From Opitutaceae bacterium (GTDB lineage Bacteria; Verrucomicrobiota; Verrucomicrobiia; Opitutales; Opitutaceae): a stretch of 64,000 nt of DNA. The position numbers were made by a program, and so were the translations under genes. The notes beneath the pieces were generated by a model. That model did not search any database. It saw nothing but the letters and a program-made list of their open reading frames with translations, and was not told the DNA's origin. Shown here in pieces: positions 1-9,451 of the stretch (the stretch's first letter is position 1; every line of letters begins with the position of its first letter). The DNA lies in the NCBI GenBank assembly GCA_028284385.1, contig JANQRT010000072.1, forward strand, positions 124,001-188,000, read 5' to 3'.

Positions 1-1
1 C

Positions 2-2455
2 TTACTGGCTCTGTTTGTCTTTAAAATAGAGGGAGCTCTTCTAACGCTCGACACCCTGCTTCTCTGCTCGATGGGCTCCTTCCTATTCGGAAACTCGACT
101 CGCGAGAATCGAAAGAACGACCAAAAAGAGCGATTGGCCAAGAGTCGCGCGAGAGGAAAAGGATTCGAGAAGGAAAGCGCAGGAAGCGAGCTGGAGCCCT
201 TAACCCAGCAAGTAAATTGGAGCCTGTTTTCCAATCTCAACCTTCCGGGGGAAAAGGCTGCCTATTCGCTTCACAATGGAGAAGGAACGTTTATCGAGAT
301 CACGGAAAAATGCGGAGCCGTGTGGGGACTGACTAAGGATCAGATCCTCGGCAAGTCGCTTTCGAAAATCGTCAAAGATGGAAACGCCATCATCGAGTGG
401 CTAGTGAGCCTCGATAAGGAGTCTCATCCTGATCCTTACCCAATAGAGCTCGGAGAAAGTGGCAGTGCAGACGGCTCACTCAATTTGAAAGCGATCCCGC
501 TTTTTATCTCAAGCGACCCAGAGAAGACTCAAATTGTGGTCAAAGCTGCTCCCCGTTTCGATAAGCCAACACAAGAGCCCTTTCCGCAAAACCAAACGTT
601 TTCCTCGATCCATGCCCTAAATGGGGATTTCATTTCGATCGACAGCCAATGGGAAGATTGCCTTGGGCTCGGTAGAGAAGCGATCAAGGGAAAAGCGTTT
701 ATCGATTTAGTGCTAGCCGAAGAAAGGGAATCGGCCATCGCCTTCTTCCAGCAAATTCAGGATAGCGTCCAGCCTGCTCATAAAGTCTTTCGATTCCGTG
801 ACAGCCGGGAAAAAACGCGTTCTCTACTCGTTTCGGCGCAACTCGATTCAGATTCTCGATCCATTATTCTCGAGGCCAAGAATCTGACCTTGGAAACAGG
901 CGTGGATTTGTTAAAGGCAAGTGTAGAGCTGATACACGAAAGCGTTGTAATCCTGATGAAGGAAGAGTCGGAATACCGAATCTGCTTCGTCAATCAGGCG
1001 TTCGAGGAGATGACTGGCTACAGTTCGTCCCACGTGTCCGGCAATACTCTGTCATGCCTAAATGGAGACGAGACTAGCGAAGAGGCTTTCGGTCAATTCG
1101 AAGAAGCCATTGACAAGAACAACGAACATGAAACAGAGCTGCTTTTGTATCGGAAAGATGGAGCGAGCTTCTGGAGTAAAACGCATTTGTGTCCTCTGAG
1201 GGACAGTCAAGATAAGGCCGATTATTTTGTAGTTATTCTCGAAGACGCTACGGAAGTTAAGAACTACGCAGAGGAACTCGCCGACAAGAACTCGGAACTG
1301 GAAGAGGCTCTGCAAGATCTTAAGGAAACGCAGAAAGCGGTTATCCAGCAGGAGAATCTGAGAGCTTTGGGTCAGATGGCCAGCGGCATTGCTCATGACT
1401 TTAATAATCTTCTCGCTCCTATTTTAGGCTTCTCCGAGCTGCTTCTCAATGTTCCGGCAAACGCTCAGGATGAAGAAAAACTGAAGTCCTATCTTCGAAA
1501 GATTCAGGTTGCCGCTCAAGACGGAGCAGCCGTGGTCAGTCGACTGAGAGAATTCTACCGATCGCAGAACAACTCGAACGAATACGTCAAGATCAAGCCC
1601 GAAGACCTGATCTGGCAGGTTAAGGAACTAACCAAGCATAGATGGAAAAATCAGGCTGAAGCGAACGGTATATCCATTAATTTCAATACGAAGCTGGAAT
1701 CAGGGAATTGCATAAAGGCAAATGAATCTGAAATCCGCCAAGTACTCACCAATCTCGTGATTAACGCTGTCGATGCGATCACATCTAGTGGGGATATCAG
1801 CATAGAAGTAAAAGACTACGAAGATAAAGTGCGTATTTCCGTATCGGATACGGGCAGCGGAATGCCAGAGGATATTCAGAAAAACTGCCTCGAACCATTC
1901 TATACAACTAAAGGGAAGCTAGGCACTGGTCTAGGACTCTCTATCGTTTTCGGAGTAGTAAAAAGGCACAACGGAGAATTCCAGATAGAGTCGGAAGAAG
2001 GAAAAGGGACGCGCATCATAATGGATTTTCCGGCCTTCGAGCCGGACCAAGAGGAAGACGCGCAGGAAACCGAAAACCTTTGTTCAAACTCCCTTAAAAT
2101 CATGCTTGTCGACGACGAGGAAGTGCTTCTTGAAGTGATTTCCGAGCTGCTAAGCAACGGCGGGCACAACGTGGATAATTTCTCGGATCCTAAGGCAGCT
2201 CTACAAGCATTCGAAAAAGGCGATTACGACTTGGTCATAACCGATAGAGCGATGCCGGGTATGAGCGGGGACCAGCTCGCCACTGAAATCAAATCCATAC
2301 GGTCTACGACGCCGGTCTACATGGTTACCGGCTTTGGCGACGTGATCAAAGAATCGGGTGAAGAGCTGTCCGATGTGGATGAAGTATTGGGAAAACCAGT
2401 ACCGCTCGACGTGCTTAACCGCAAAATTTCCGAACTCGTGGCGGGGCGAAACTAA
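2..2455 (+). CDS. hybrid sensor histidine kinase/response regulator, 5' partial
   Basis: A PAS-containing histidine kinase with a fused receiver, probably an inner-membrane phosphorelay sensor. The frame is open to the left edge. Before the first ATG (71) it encodes a Leu-rich hydrophobic stretch ending in a basic segment, so the real gene probably starts outside the window with membrane helices. Counting from the ATG, about three PAS-like domains fill residues 65-395. A short coiled coil follows, then the HisKA H-box with His442 (ASGIAHDFNN) and an HATPase domain with the N box NLVINAVDAI and G boxes DTGSGM and GTGLGL. The C-terminal receiver (about 676-790) has acidic residues VDDEE, phospho-acceptor Asp725 in VITDRAMPG and a Lys in GKPV. 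The HDFNN H-box is typical of soluble-PAS hybrid kinases. No partner regulator is adjacent and the signal is unknown. Confidence 0.93.
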   Translation, partial: LLALFVFKIEGALLTLDTLLLCSMGSFLFGNSTRENRKNDQKERLAKSRARGKGFEKESAGSELEPLTQQVNWSLFSNLNLPGEKAAYSLHNGEGTFIEITEKCGAVWGLTKDQILGKSLSKIVKDGNAIIEWLVSLDKESHPDPYPIELGESGSADGSLNLKAIPLFISSDPEKTQIVVKAAPRFDKPTQEPFPQNQTFSSIHALNGDFISIDSQWEDCLGLGREAIKGKAFIDLVLAEERESAIAFFQQIQDSVQPAHKVFRFRDSREKTRSLLVSAQLDSDSRSIILEAKNLTLETGVDLLKASVELIHESVVILMKEESEYRICFVNQAFEEMTGYSSSHVSGNTLSCLNGDETSEEAFGQFEEAIDKNNEHETELLLYRKDGASFWSKTHLCPLRDSQDKADYFVVILEDATEVKNYAEELADKNSELEEALQDLKETQKAVIQQENLRALGQMASGIAHDFNNLLAPILGFSELLLNVPANAQDEEKLKSYLRKIQVAAQDGAAVVSRLREFYRSQNNSNEYVKIKPEDLIWQVKELTKHRWKNQAEANGISINFNTKLESGNCIKANESEIRQVLTNLVINAVDAITSSGDISIEVKDYEDKVRISVSDTGSGMPEDIQKNCLEPFYTTKGKLGTGLGLSIVFGVVKRHNGEFQIESEEGKGTRIIMDFPAFEPDQEEDAQETENLCSNSLKIMLVDDEEVLLEVISELLSNGGHNVDNFSDPKAALQAFEKGDYDLVITDRAMPGMSGDQLATEIKSIRSTTPVYMVTGFGDVIKESGEELSDVDEVLGKPVPLDVLNRKISELVAGRN

Positions 2456-2462
2456 GCCCGCC

Positions 2463-3383
2463 TCACAAGAAGAAATTCCTTTGCCGATCGCTGATGGGCA
2501 TTTCCGCTCTCTCCATCACTTTCAGTAAATCTTCCCAAGCGGCTCGCTTATCGCGATTCGTGTTGTTTCGAAGCAGGTAGGAAGGATGATAGGTAGGGAG
2601 AACGGGCGTTCCATCGAAATCCTGCCACTGACCTTTGATTTCGCGAAGGCTTCGAAAAGCCTGGGCTCCAAGCAATCCTTTCGCTGCGGTGGCGCCCAGC
2701 GCTACGATAAGCTTTGGCTGAACGACCTCCACTTGGGCTTTTAAATACGGTAGACAAAAAGCCATCTCCTCGGGAGTCGGAGGGCGATTGCCAATGCGGG
2801 AAGGCAGCTCAGGTCGCCAGTTCATAATATTGCCTATGTAGACATCCTTTCGCTCAAGCCCCATCGCTTGAATCATCTTATTGAGAAGCTGTCCGGCTTT
2901 GCCCACGAATGGCTCTCCCTGCTCTTCCTCGTCAGCCCCAGGCGCCTCGCCGCAAAAGAAAATGTCGGCATTTATATCGCCTACGCCAAATACAATCTTG
3001 TATCCAGATCTCACATGCTCGTTACAAGTCGGGCAGTTAAGAACAGTTTCGCGCAGGAATTCCCAACGCTCTTCTTTCGCTCCATCCGGCAAGACTACAT
3101 TAGGCGGATTGGGGACACCGGACTCTTTAGGGGACGACGAACCAACGGCCTTGGAACTCGCTTGGCTTGTTAGCAGCTTTTCAAGCTCTTCTCCTTTAGC
3201 GGATCGAATGTTTTCCGGTATCGAAGCAATAGCGGCTTCCGCATCCCGTTTTTCTAGGTCTTCGGCGGATCGTGAAGCGGATCGCAGTTTTTGTAAGGAG
3301 CTTTCCGATACATAGATAGTCTCTATGCCGGACTTGCGCAGGCGCTTTAGTTCGTCAACGATAGTAAGAAGACCCGATTTCAT
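2463..3383 (-). CDS. uracil-DNA glycosylase, family 4
   Basis: Removes uracil from DNA in base excision repair. The catalytic domain (about residues 105-300) has the family motifs GEAPG (145-149), GNRPPTPEE and HPSYLLR (266-272). Residues 1-100 are a charged, low-complexity extension beyond the usual length of about 200-230. Family 4 enzymes normally bind a [4Fe-4S] cluster through four Cys. Here Cys117, Cys120 and Cys210 fit the pattern, but the third ligand position is Trp (MNWRP, W189), so the cluster may be altered or absent. Some proteobacterial relatives have a similar Trp, as I recall. It is the last gene of a minus-strand run (htrA, dead paralogue, ribE, this gene), 9 bp after ribE, and converges on the kinase with a 7-bp gap. 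Confidence 0.9.
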   Translation of the reverse strand: MKSGLLTIVDELKRLRKSGIETIYVSESSLQKLRSASRSAEDLEKRDAEAAIASIPENIRSAKGEELEKLLTSQASSKAVGSSSPKESGVPNPPNVVLPDGAKEERWEFLRETVLNCPTCNEHVRSGYKIVFGVGDINADIFFCGEAPGADEEEQGEPFVGKAGQLLNKMIQAMGLERKDVYIGNIMNWRPELPSRIGNRPPTPEEMAFCLPYLKAQVEVVQPKLIVALGATAAKGLLGAQAFRSLREIKGQWQDFDGTPVLPTYHPSYLLRNNTNRDKRAAWEDLLKVMERAEMPISDRQRNFFL

Positions 3384-3392
3384 TGTGGTGAG

Positions 3393-4010
3393 CTATACAG
3401 CAATAGAAGATTGACCTCTCTCCTTGCCAGCAAGGATGCGTTCCGTGTATTTGGCGAGCAGATCGAACTCGAGATTGAGCCGATCGCCGGGTCTTCGTTG
3501 TTTGAGATTGGTAACTTCCATGGTGTGCGGGATGAGCCAAATCGTAAATTCGTTATCAGCAACGCGCGCAACCGTTAAGGAGATCCCATCAACCCCAATG
3601 CAGCCCTTATAAACGAGATACTGTTCGAATTGCTCAGGCGCCTGGATCCGCATAACCACATCCTTTCCGTCCGGCTCGATCGCCAGCAGATGACCCTGGC
3701 CATCGACATGTCCCGTCAGAAAATGACCTCCAACGCGACCATCGAAACGCAGGCTGCGCTCGAGATTCACGAAATCTCCCCGCTCGGCATCCTTTAGATT
3801 AGTTTGTCGGCGCGTTTCTTCGAGAATATCGAATGTCAGGTTGTCTTCGCCTATCTCGATGACTGTTAGGCAGCATCCATTCACTGCTACGCTATCTCCG
3901 ATTCGAACATCGTCTCGTATTCGATTTGCAGAGACGCAAAGCTTCCAGGATTCCTCTACTTCACTCCAGGAGATCACCTCTCCTATTTCTTCAACGATTC
4001 CGGTAAACAT
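3393..4010 (-). CDS. ribE: riboflavin synthase alpha chain
   Basis: Dismutates two 6,7-dimethyl-8-ribityllumazine molecules to riboflavin, the last step of riboflavin synthesis. It starts with the signature MFTGIVEEIGEV and has the two lumazine-binding repeats expected. The first repeat carries VAVNGCCLTV (about 43-52); the second carries GHVDGQG, IGVDGISLTV and WLIPHTMEVTN. At 205 residues it is a normal length. The other rib genes are not in the window. It sits 4 bp after the dead HtrA paralogue, so it is probably co-transcribed with protease genes; no FMN riboswitch is possible in that gap. Confidence 0.96.
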   Translation of the reverse strand: MFTGIVEEIGEVISWSEVEESWKLCVSANRIRDDVRIGDSVAVNGCCLTVIEIGEDNLTFDILEETRRQTNLKDAERGDFVNLERSLRFDGRVGGHFLTGHVDGQGHLLAIEPDGKDVVMRIQAPEQFEQYLVYKGCIGVDGISLTVARVADNEFTIWLIPHTMEVTNLKQRRPGDRLNLEFDLLAKYTERILAGKERGQSSIAV

Positions 4011-4014
4011 CGAA

Positions 4015-5406
4015 CTAGTCTAGTGAAATTCTCAATACGGAAGTTTCCGAACCTCTTGAAACCAGAATGACGAAATCCTTTCGATCATCAACTTGGAGCA
4101 GAGCCTCAAGCTTCTCCACAACCTGATCGAAACTGGACACCGCCTCTCCCTCGATTTCCTTGATAAGATCGCCCGATTTGACACCCGCCGTGTACGCATT
4201 GCTATTGGTCTTGACGAAGTTGACAATTACACCTGGCTCTTCGTCGTCATCGCTAGGCATTCCGAGGGAAATTCGATCGGTCATGACGAATTCTCGAATG
4301 GTAAAGCCCAGGGTTTCGAAGTAACGCCGGTCCGCCTGTCGCGCTAACTTAGGATGGGAGCCTATCACTACTTCCAGTTCTACAGGTTCGCCGTTTCGCA
4401 GAACTCCCAGCTTCATTACATCCCCAATTGCGCGCTTCATCATCTGCTGTTCCAAATAGCTGACCACAACGCGTCTCGGCACATAACGCCTGAAAACTTC
4501 GCCATCTAAAGATGTTATAATGTCGCGTTCCTGAAGCCCGGCCTTGGCAGCTGGACTGTCTTTGAGAATCTCGCTAACGGAAATGGCGGACTGATCAACC
4601 AGTCCCATATGCTCGGCCACCTCGTCATTCAAAGCGTTCAACCCGACCGTTCCGATAAACGATATGTCATTGGAATCTGGTGACTCGGGAAGGCTGTCGA
4701 TTGTTTCAATCCACTCGGTAGCCGTATAAAAAGTGGAGGTCTGATCGGGAATCGTCATGTAGGCCTTGTATCGCTTCCCTTCGATGGTCAGGACTCTTTC
4801 CATGTTTAGCGGCGTGCTTCCCCAACCGATGAGGTCTCCGTCATCGGAAAAGACGAGGGATCCTGGACTAGCGATTTCATAAGTAGCGAAACCGATTAAC
4901 TCAGGCAGGGGCTGGACGGTTGAGACTTCGGCTCTCATGAAAAACGGCGTGAAATCGAGATCCTTAGCGGCTATCCCGATCCCCCAGATTTTTTGTCCTA
5001 GTCGAGGCTCGCCAATCTTGTATTCATCAATGGGAGTCAGGTGAGGTATCAACGATTCCTCTACACGTACAAAATGGCGGCTATAAGAGCGATCCCTTCC
5101 TAGATACTCAGCAGTGAAGACTTCAGAATCCCCAGGTATGTAAACCTTGAACTCCTTCAGCTTGTCTACCGGCACCCAGCCAGGAACCGAGTTTTCAGGA
5201 AGAAGAATCAGACCGTCGGCATCCAAAACCACGCCATTGACGATGAGCGGGCGTCGATCCACTTCCGTCTCGACAAAAAATTCCACCACGACCACCGATT
5301 TTACCCTCTGTTCGAAAAGCTTCTCGATGGCCGGAGCCCCAATTCCCACCTTGATTCCCGCCAAGCAAACCGCCAATGCAATGGGCTTGAAAAATAGATT
5401 CGTCAT
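4015..5406 (-). CDS. HtrA-like protein with two PDZ domains and degenerate protease domain
   Basis: A secreted relative of the HtrA protein encoded just upstream, but without a catalytic triad. An N-terminal hydrophobic segment (about 5-24) suggests export. Where HtrA has the active His (TNAHVV) this protein reads LILLPENSV (about 67-74). Where HtrA has GNSGGPL it reads SPGSLVFS (180-187), so the nucleophile motif is lost. Two PDZ domains are retained: about 250-350 (GLNALNDEVAEHMGL, then SPAAKAGLQERDII) and about 370-460 (NAYTAGVKSGDLI). I infer a non-proteolytic chaperone or adaptor in the periplasm, possibly forming mixed oligomers with the active protease. The gap to htrA is 10 bp, so the two are probably one transcript. 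Confidence 0.82.
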   Translation of the reverse strand: MTNLFFKPIALAVCLAGIKVGIGAPAIEKLFEQRVKSVVVVEFFVETEVDRRPLIVNGVVLDADGLILLPENSVPGWVPVDKLKEFKVYIPGDSEVFTAEYLGRDRSYSRHFVRVEESLIPHLTPIDEYKIGEPRLGQKIWGIGIAAKDLDFTPFFMRAEVSTVQPLPELIGFATYEIASPGSLVFSDDGDLIGWGSTPLNMERVLTIEGKRYKAYMTIPDQTSTFYTATEWIETIDSLPESPDSNDISFIGTVGLNALNDEVAEHMGLVDQSAISVSEILKDSPAAKAGLQERDIITSLDGEVFRRYVPRRVVVSYLEQQMMKRAIGDVMKLGVLRNGEPVELEVVIGSHPKLARQADRRYFETLGFTIREFVMTDRISLGMPSDDDEEPGVIVNFVKTNSNAYTAGVKSGDLIKEIEGEAVSSFDQVVEKLEALLQVDDRKDFVILVSRGSETSVLRISLD

Positions 5407-5416
5407 TATCTTCTAA

Positions 5417-6820
5417 CTACGGCTTCAGTATCTTGAAGGACACACGTCGATTTCTAACCGTTTCCATAAGAATGGACGTCGGCTCCTCTTCATAACCCTT
5501 GTACAGCTCTTTGAGTTCGTCCAGTCCTTTGAGTTCCTTATTATCCACTTTTGAAATGATATCGCCACGACGCAACCCGGCTTTATCTGCCGGAAATGCC
5601 GATTGGGTGCCGATCACCACCACGCCGTTGTCCGATTCGAGCTGATTCTCGCGAGCATAGGCTCGCGAAATTTCCCGCACGCTCAAACCCCATTTTTCGA
5701 AAGCCCATTCTTCCCCGACACGGCTCAACAATCTTTCCGTCAGTACAGTCAGCGGCAGGGTCGATCCGTTTCGCCTCACCTCAAGCTGGAGCTCCGATCC
5801 AATAGCAGCGTGGGCGATGAAGTTCTTGATCGGCGGAATCTGTTCGGGAAAGCGGCCGTCAATTTCCTCGTCGTTAATCGATAAGACAATATCGCTAGGC
5901 CTGAGACCAATCTGATCAGCCGGAGACCCCGGATCTACGCTATTGACCAGCAAGCCTTGATTGACCTCGAGGGAGTAATAACTCTCCAGATCCTGAAGCA
6001 CTCCAGGCACTAGTCCTATATAGCTGCGCTCGACCTCGCCGCTTTCGACAAGATCGCGTAGGACGATCTCGGCCGTTTTCGAGGGAATCGCAAAACCGAG
6101 ATTCTCGGCTCCAAGGTAGGTGCGTGTATTGATTCCGATGACACGTCCATCGCCATTCACCAGCGGACCCCCGCTGTTGCCGGGATTGATAGCAGCATCG
6201 GTCTGAAGCCATGTATTGAAATACCCGGTCTCGTATCCATTAATCCCACTTTGATCCGAAAAATAGCGATTCGTGTTCGAAATGATCCCCTTCGTAACAG
6301 TCCTGGACAATCCATGAGGTGTGCCCACAGCGAATACAGTTTGTCCGGGAACCAAGTCGTCCGAGTTACCGAAACTCGCATACGAAAAGCGAAGCCCTCT
6401 TTTCTCTACATCCTCCATGTCCAATTGGATGGCCGCAAGATCGGTCCAGTGATCCCATCCCAGAAGTCTAGCCGAGACACGCTCCAAGTTTGCCAAAGTA
6501 ACCCAAATATCGACTGCTCTCGGACTAACCACATGAGCATTGGTTAGAATGATTCCATCTTGGGAAAGGATGACTCCCGAGCCTACCCCGGCGACGATTC
6601 GCGTCGTTCCTCCTCGAAAGGAAGTCTCACGAACATCGATGCGTACCACCGAGTCGAGCAGACGCTCAAAAGACGACTGGGTCTTTCGAGGAGAATTGGC
6701 AGTCGTTTCGCAACCCGAGAAAAGCAAACTCAGAGCCAGAAGAAGGATCAGCGCGATTAGATAAGTTCGATCTTTCCTCTTAGTAACAGCAGTTGACGGG
6801 TTTGCCAATTTAACCAACAT
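5417..6820 (-). CDS. HtrA/DegP-like serine protease, predicted lipoprotein
   Basis: Periplasmic quality-control protease. I chose the ATG at 6820 because AAGGG lies just upstream; the frame extends to a TTG at 6850 that would overlap leuS. From 6820, residues 21-37 form a lipoprotein signal with lipobox LFSGC (Cys37), so the protein should be membrane-tethered. The trypsin-like domain has His (ILTNAHVV, about residue 96), Asp (HWTDLAA, about 127) and Ser (INPGNSGGPL, about 216). Two PDZ domains follow (about 268-355 and 375-465), the second with AGLRRGDIISKV. The 467-residue length matches the DegP/DegQ class. It is first in a run with its inactive paralogue, ribE and the glycosylase. It is divergent from leuS with about 19 bp between start codons, so its promoter must lie inside leuS. 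Confidence 0.93.
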   Translation of the reverse strand: MLVKLANPSTAVTKRKDRTYLIALILLLALSLLFSGCETTANSPRKTQSSFERLLDSVVRIDVRETSFRGGTTRIVAGVGSGVILSQDGIILTNAHVVSPRAVDIWVTLANLERVSARLLGWDHWTDLAAIQLDMEDVEKRGLRFSYASFGNSDDLVPGQTVFAVGTPHGLSRTVTKGIISNTNRYFSDQSGINGYETGYFNTWLQTDAAINPGNSGGPLVNGDGRVIGINTRTYLGAENLGFAIPSKTAEIVLRDLVESGEVERSYIGLVPGVLQDLESYYSLEVNQGLLVNSVDPGSPADQIGLRPSDIVLSINDEEIDGRFPEQIPPIKNFIAHAAIGSELQLEVRRNGSTLPLTVLTERLLSRVGEEWAFEKWGLSVREISRAYARENQLESDNGVVVIGTQSAFPADKAGLRRGDIISKVDNKELKGLDELKELYKGYEEEPTSILMETVRNRRVSFKILKP

Positions 6821-6839
6821 AGCACCCTTTTTCATCAAG

Positions 6840-9410
6840 ATGGCCACCAACTGTCCAGACTACAACTTCAGCGAAATCGAATCGACCTGGCAAAACTACT
6901 GGGACGAAAACAAGACCTTCGCAACGAACAATGATACTGCCAAGGAGAAGTTCTACGCCCTTGGGATGTTCCCGTATCCATCTGGCGTGGGTCTTCATAT
7001 TGGCCATCCACTCGGCTACACTGCTACTGACATCTTGGCTCGATACGAGAGGGCTAAAGGGAAAAACGTTTTGCTCCCCATTGGATGGGACGCCTTCGGA
7101 CTAGCCACTGAGCAGTATGCCATAAAGACAGGCAAGCATCCAAGGCCGACATCAGTCGAACGCATTGATCACTTTCGTAATCAGCTAAAATCAGTTGGCT
7201 TTTCCTACGACTACGATCGCGAAGTAGATACGTCAGACCCAAACTACTACCGGTGGACGCAATGGGTCTTTCTTCAACTCTTCAAGAAAGGCCTCGCCTA
7301 TGTAGACAAGCGACCCGTCTGGTGGTGCGAAGAGCTCAAAACCGTTCTGGCAGCAGAAGAAGTCATCGATGGCAAATCGGAACGTGGGAACCACCCTGTC
7401 GTCAGACGCAATCTACGACAATGGGTCCTAAGAATCACGGCTTACGCGGATCGCCTGATTGAAGATCTGAAGGACATAGATTGGCCGGAATCCACTAAAA
7501 AGATGCAAATCGAGTGGATTGGCAAATCGACGGGAGCCACTGCCCGCTTCGCTCTTGAGAGTCTCGCCGAGTGTCTTGAAATTTACACTACACGACCAGA
7601 TACGCTTATGGGAGCGACTTACATGGTCGTGTCTCCCGAGCATCCGCTCGTCGACAAACTCACAATTCCGGAGAAAAAGAACGAGGTTGCGCAATACATC
7701 ACTGCAGCAGCGGCTAAAAGCGATCTTGAGCGTACAGATCTCGCCAAGGAAAAAACGGGCGTTTTCACGGGATCTTATGCGATACACCCAATCACAGGAA
7801 ACAGGATTCCCGTCTGGATCGCAGACTACGTTCTCATCAGCTATGGGACCGGGGCTATCATGGCAGTACCCGCTCATGACACGCGCGACTTCGAATTCGC
7901 CAAACAGTTCGATCTCCCCATCGTTCAAGTCATCAAAGGGGAAGAGGATGACGCGCTTCCTTACGTAGGCGATGGCAAGCTCGTCAATTCAGGAGAGTTC
8001 GACGGCCTTCATTGGCAGGAAGGCAAAAAGCGAATAACCGACAAGCTTAACGAAGCGGGTACAGGAGAGGAAAGCACGCAGTACAAGCTCCGCGACTGGC
8101 TGTTTTCTCGTCAACGCTACTGGGGAGAACCATTCCCCGTCGCATGGGTGACCAAAGAGGACTACGATAAAGCGGTTGATTCCGGAGACTTGTCAGAATG
8201 GCTCCCTGAAGAGCCAGTCGCTTACACTGACGAAAATGGCACTCTCTATGCCTTGCCAGTGCCTCCCTCTTCTCTACCTCTCGAGCTTCCTCACGTGGAG
8301 TCCTACGAACCGGTCGGCACCGGCGAAAGTCCTCTGAGAAAAGCGGAAGACTGGATGGAAATCTGGTACAATTACGCAACAGGCGATTTCGTACCTTCAA
8401 AAGAAGAAAAGCCTGAAGGCGAAAAATGGATACGAGCTTCGCGTGAAACCAACACTATGCCGCAATGGGCAGGGTCCTGCTGGTACTATCTACGCTACAT
8501 GGATCCTCACAATGAAGAGGTTTTCGCTTCGCAAGAAGCGCTTGAGTATTGGAAAACTCCCGACATCTACATAGGCGGAGCGGAGCATGCGGTACTGCAT
8601 TTATTGTATTCCCGATTTTGGCACAAAGTTCTATATGATGTAGGAGCTGTTCCTTACAAGGAGCCATTCAGGAAACTCTTTCACAACGGAATGCTTCTCG
8701 GCGAAGACGGTAAGAAAATCTCGAAAAGCGCTGGCAACGGTCCCGACCCAGTGGAAGTGATAAAAGAATTCGGAGCTGACACGCTTCGCTTGTTCCTGAT
8801 GTTCCTGGGGCCACTCGAGTCACGTAAGCCGTGGAACTCCAAAGGCATTGGCGGCATAAATCGCTTTCTCAACAAAGCATGGAGAGAAATCGTCGGCAAA
8901 GACGGCAATCTGAATCAGAAAATTAGTGACAACGTTGAAGACAGCAAGGAAACGCAAACATTGTTGCATCAAAGCATTCGGAAAATCAGCCAGGATTTGG
9001 AGGGTTTCAATTTCAACACAGTGGTCTCTCAGCTGATGATTCTCATCAACCATCTTCAAACTTGCGAAACCGTCAGCGTGAGAACGGCAAAAGCCTTTGT
9101 CCAACTGTTAGCGCCTATGGCTCCACATATCGCGGAGGAGCTATGGCAGCGCCTTGGAGAAACAGAGTCTGTGGGATACGGACCCTGGCCGGAAGTAGAC
9201 GAATCCAAACTGGAGAGCGATGAGGTGAACATCGTTTTCCAGGTTATGGGCAAATTTCGAGGACAAGCCATGGTATCCAAAACAGCAACACAGGACGAAG
9301 TTCTCGAACTCGCCAAGGAAGAACCCAAAGTCCAAGCCCAGCTCGAAGGCAAAACCATCCGCAAAGTCATCTTCGTCCCCGGAAAAATCCTGAATATCGT
9401 AGCGAACTGA
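6840..9410 (+). CDS. leuS: leucyl-tRNA synthetase
   Basis: Class I aminoacyl-tRNA synthetase charging tRNA-Leu. It has the HIGH motif (HIGHPLGYTATDI, about residue 50), the CP1 editing domain with TTRPDTLMGATY (about 250) and a conserved Asp in VPAHDTRDFEFA. The KMSKS loop is KISKS (626-630). The anticodon-binding and C-terminal domains end in VIFVPGKILNIV. At 856 residues it is normal for bacteria. No Shine-Dalgarno sequence is visible before the ATG; the start is supported by the conserved N-terminus (YNFSEIESTWQNYW). It is followed 10 bp later by the inverted-repeat element at 9421. Confidence 0.98.
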   Translation: MATNCPDYNFSEIESTWQNYWDENKTFATNNDTAKEKFYALGMFPYPSGVGLHIGHPLGYTATDILARYERAKGKNVLLPIGWDAFGLATEQYAIKTGKHPRPTSVERIDHFRNQLKSVGFSYDYDREVDTSDPNYYRWTQWVFLQLFKKGLAYVDKRPVWWCEELKTVLAAEEVIDGKSERGNHPVVRRNLRQWVLRITAYADRLIEDLKDIDWPESTKKMQIEWIGKSTGATARFALESLAECLEIYTTRPDTLMGATYMVVSPEHPLVDKLTIPEKKNEVAQYITAAAAKSDLERTDLAKEKTGVFTGSYAIHPITGNRIPVWIADYVLISYGTGAIMAVPAHDTRDFEFAKQFDLPIVQVIKGEEDDALPYVGDGKLVNSGEFDGLHWQEGKKRITDKLNEAGTGEESTQYKLRDWLFSRQRYWGEPFPVAWVTKEDYDKAVDSGDLSEWLPEEPVAYTDENGTLYALPVPPSSLPLELPHVESYEPVGTGESPLRKAEDWMEIWYNYATGDFVPSKEEKPEGEKWIRASRETNTMPQWAGSCWYYLRYMDPHNEEVFASQEALEYWKTPDIYIGGAEHAVLHLLYSRFWHKVLYDVGAVPYKEPFRKLFHNGMLLGEDGKKISKSAGNGPDPVEVIKEFGADTLRLFLMFLGPLESRKPWNSKGIGGINRFLNKAWREIVGKDGNLNQKISDNVEDSKETQTLLHQSIRKISQDLEGFNFNTVVSQLMILINHLQTCETVSVRTAKAFVQLLAPMAPHIAEELWQRLGETESVGYGPWPEVDESKLESDEVNIVFQVMGKFRGQAMVSKTATQDEVLELAKEEPKVQAQLEGKTIRKVIFVPGKILNIVAN

Positions 9411-9420
9411 TTTATTTTTG

Positions 9421-9451
9421 GAACCGCGAATAAATGCTAATGGATGCGAAT
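9421..9451 (+). repeat. left terminal inverted repeat of 10-bp units
   Basis: The repeat begins GAACC and continues as three head-to-tail 10-bp units of pattern GC(G/T)AATNNAT (9426-9435, 9436-9445, and 9446-9455 with the last two bases degenerate). The 10-bp period equals about one DNA helical turn, as in arrays bound by a protein on one DNA face. The start codon of the enclosed gene (9434) lies between units one and two. The repeat matches 9833-9863 in inverted orientation with two mismatches. Confidence 0.9.
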
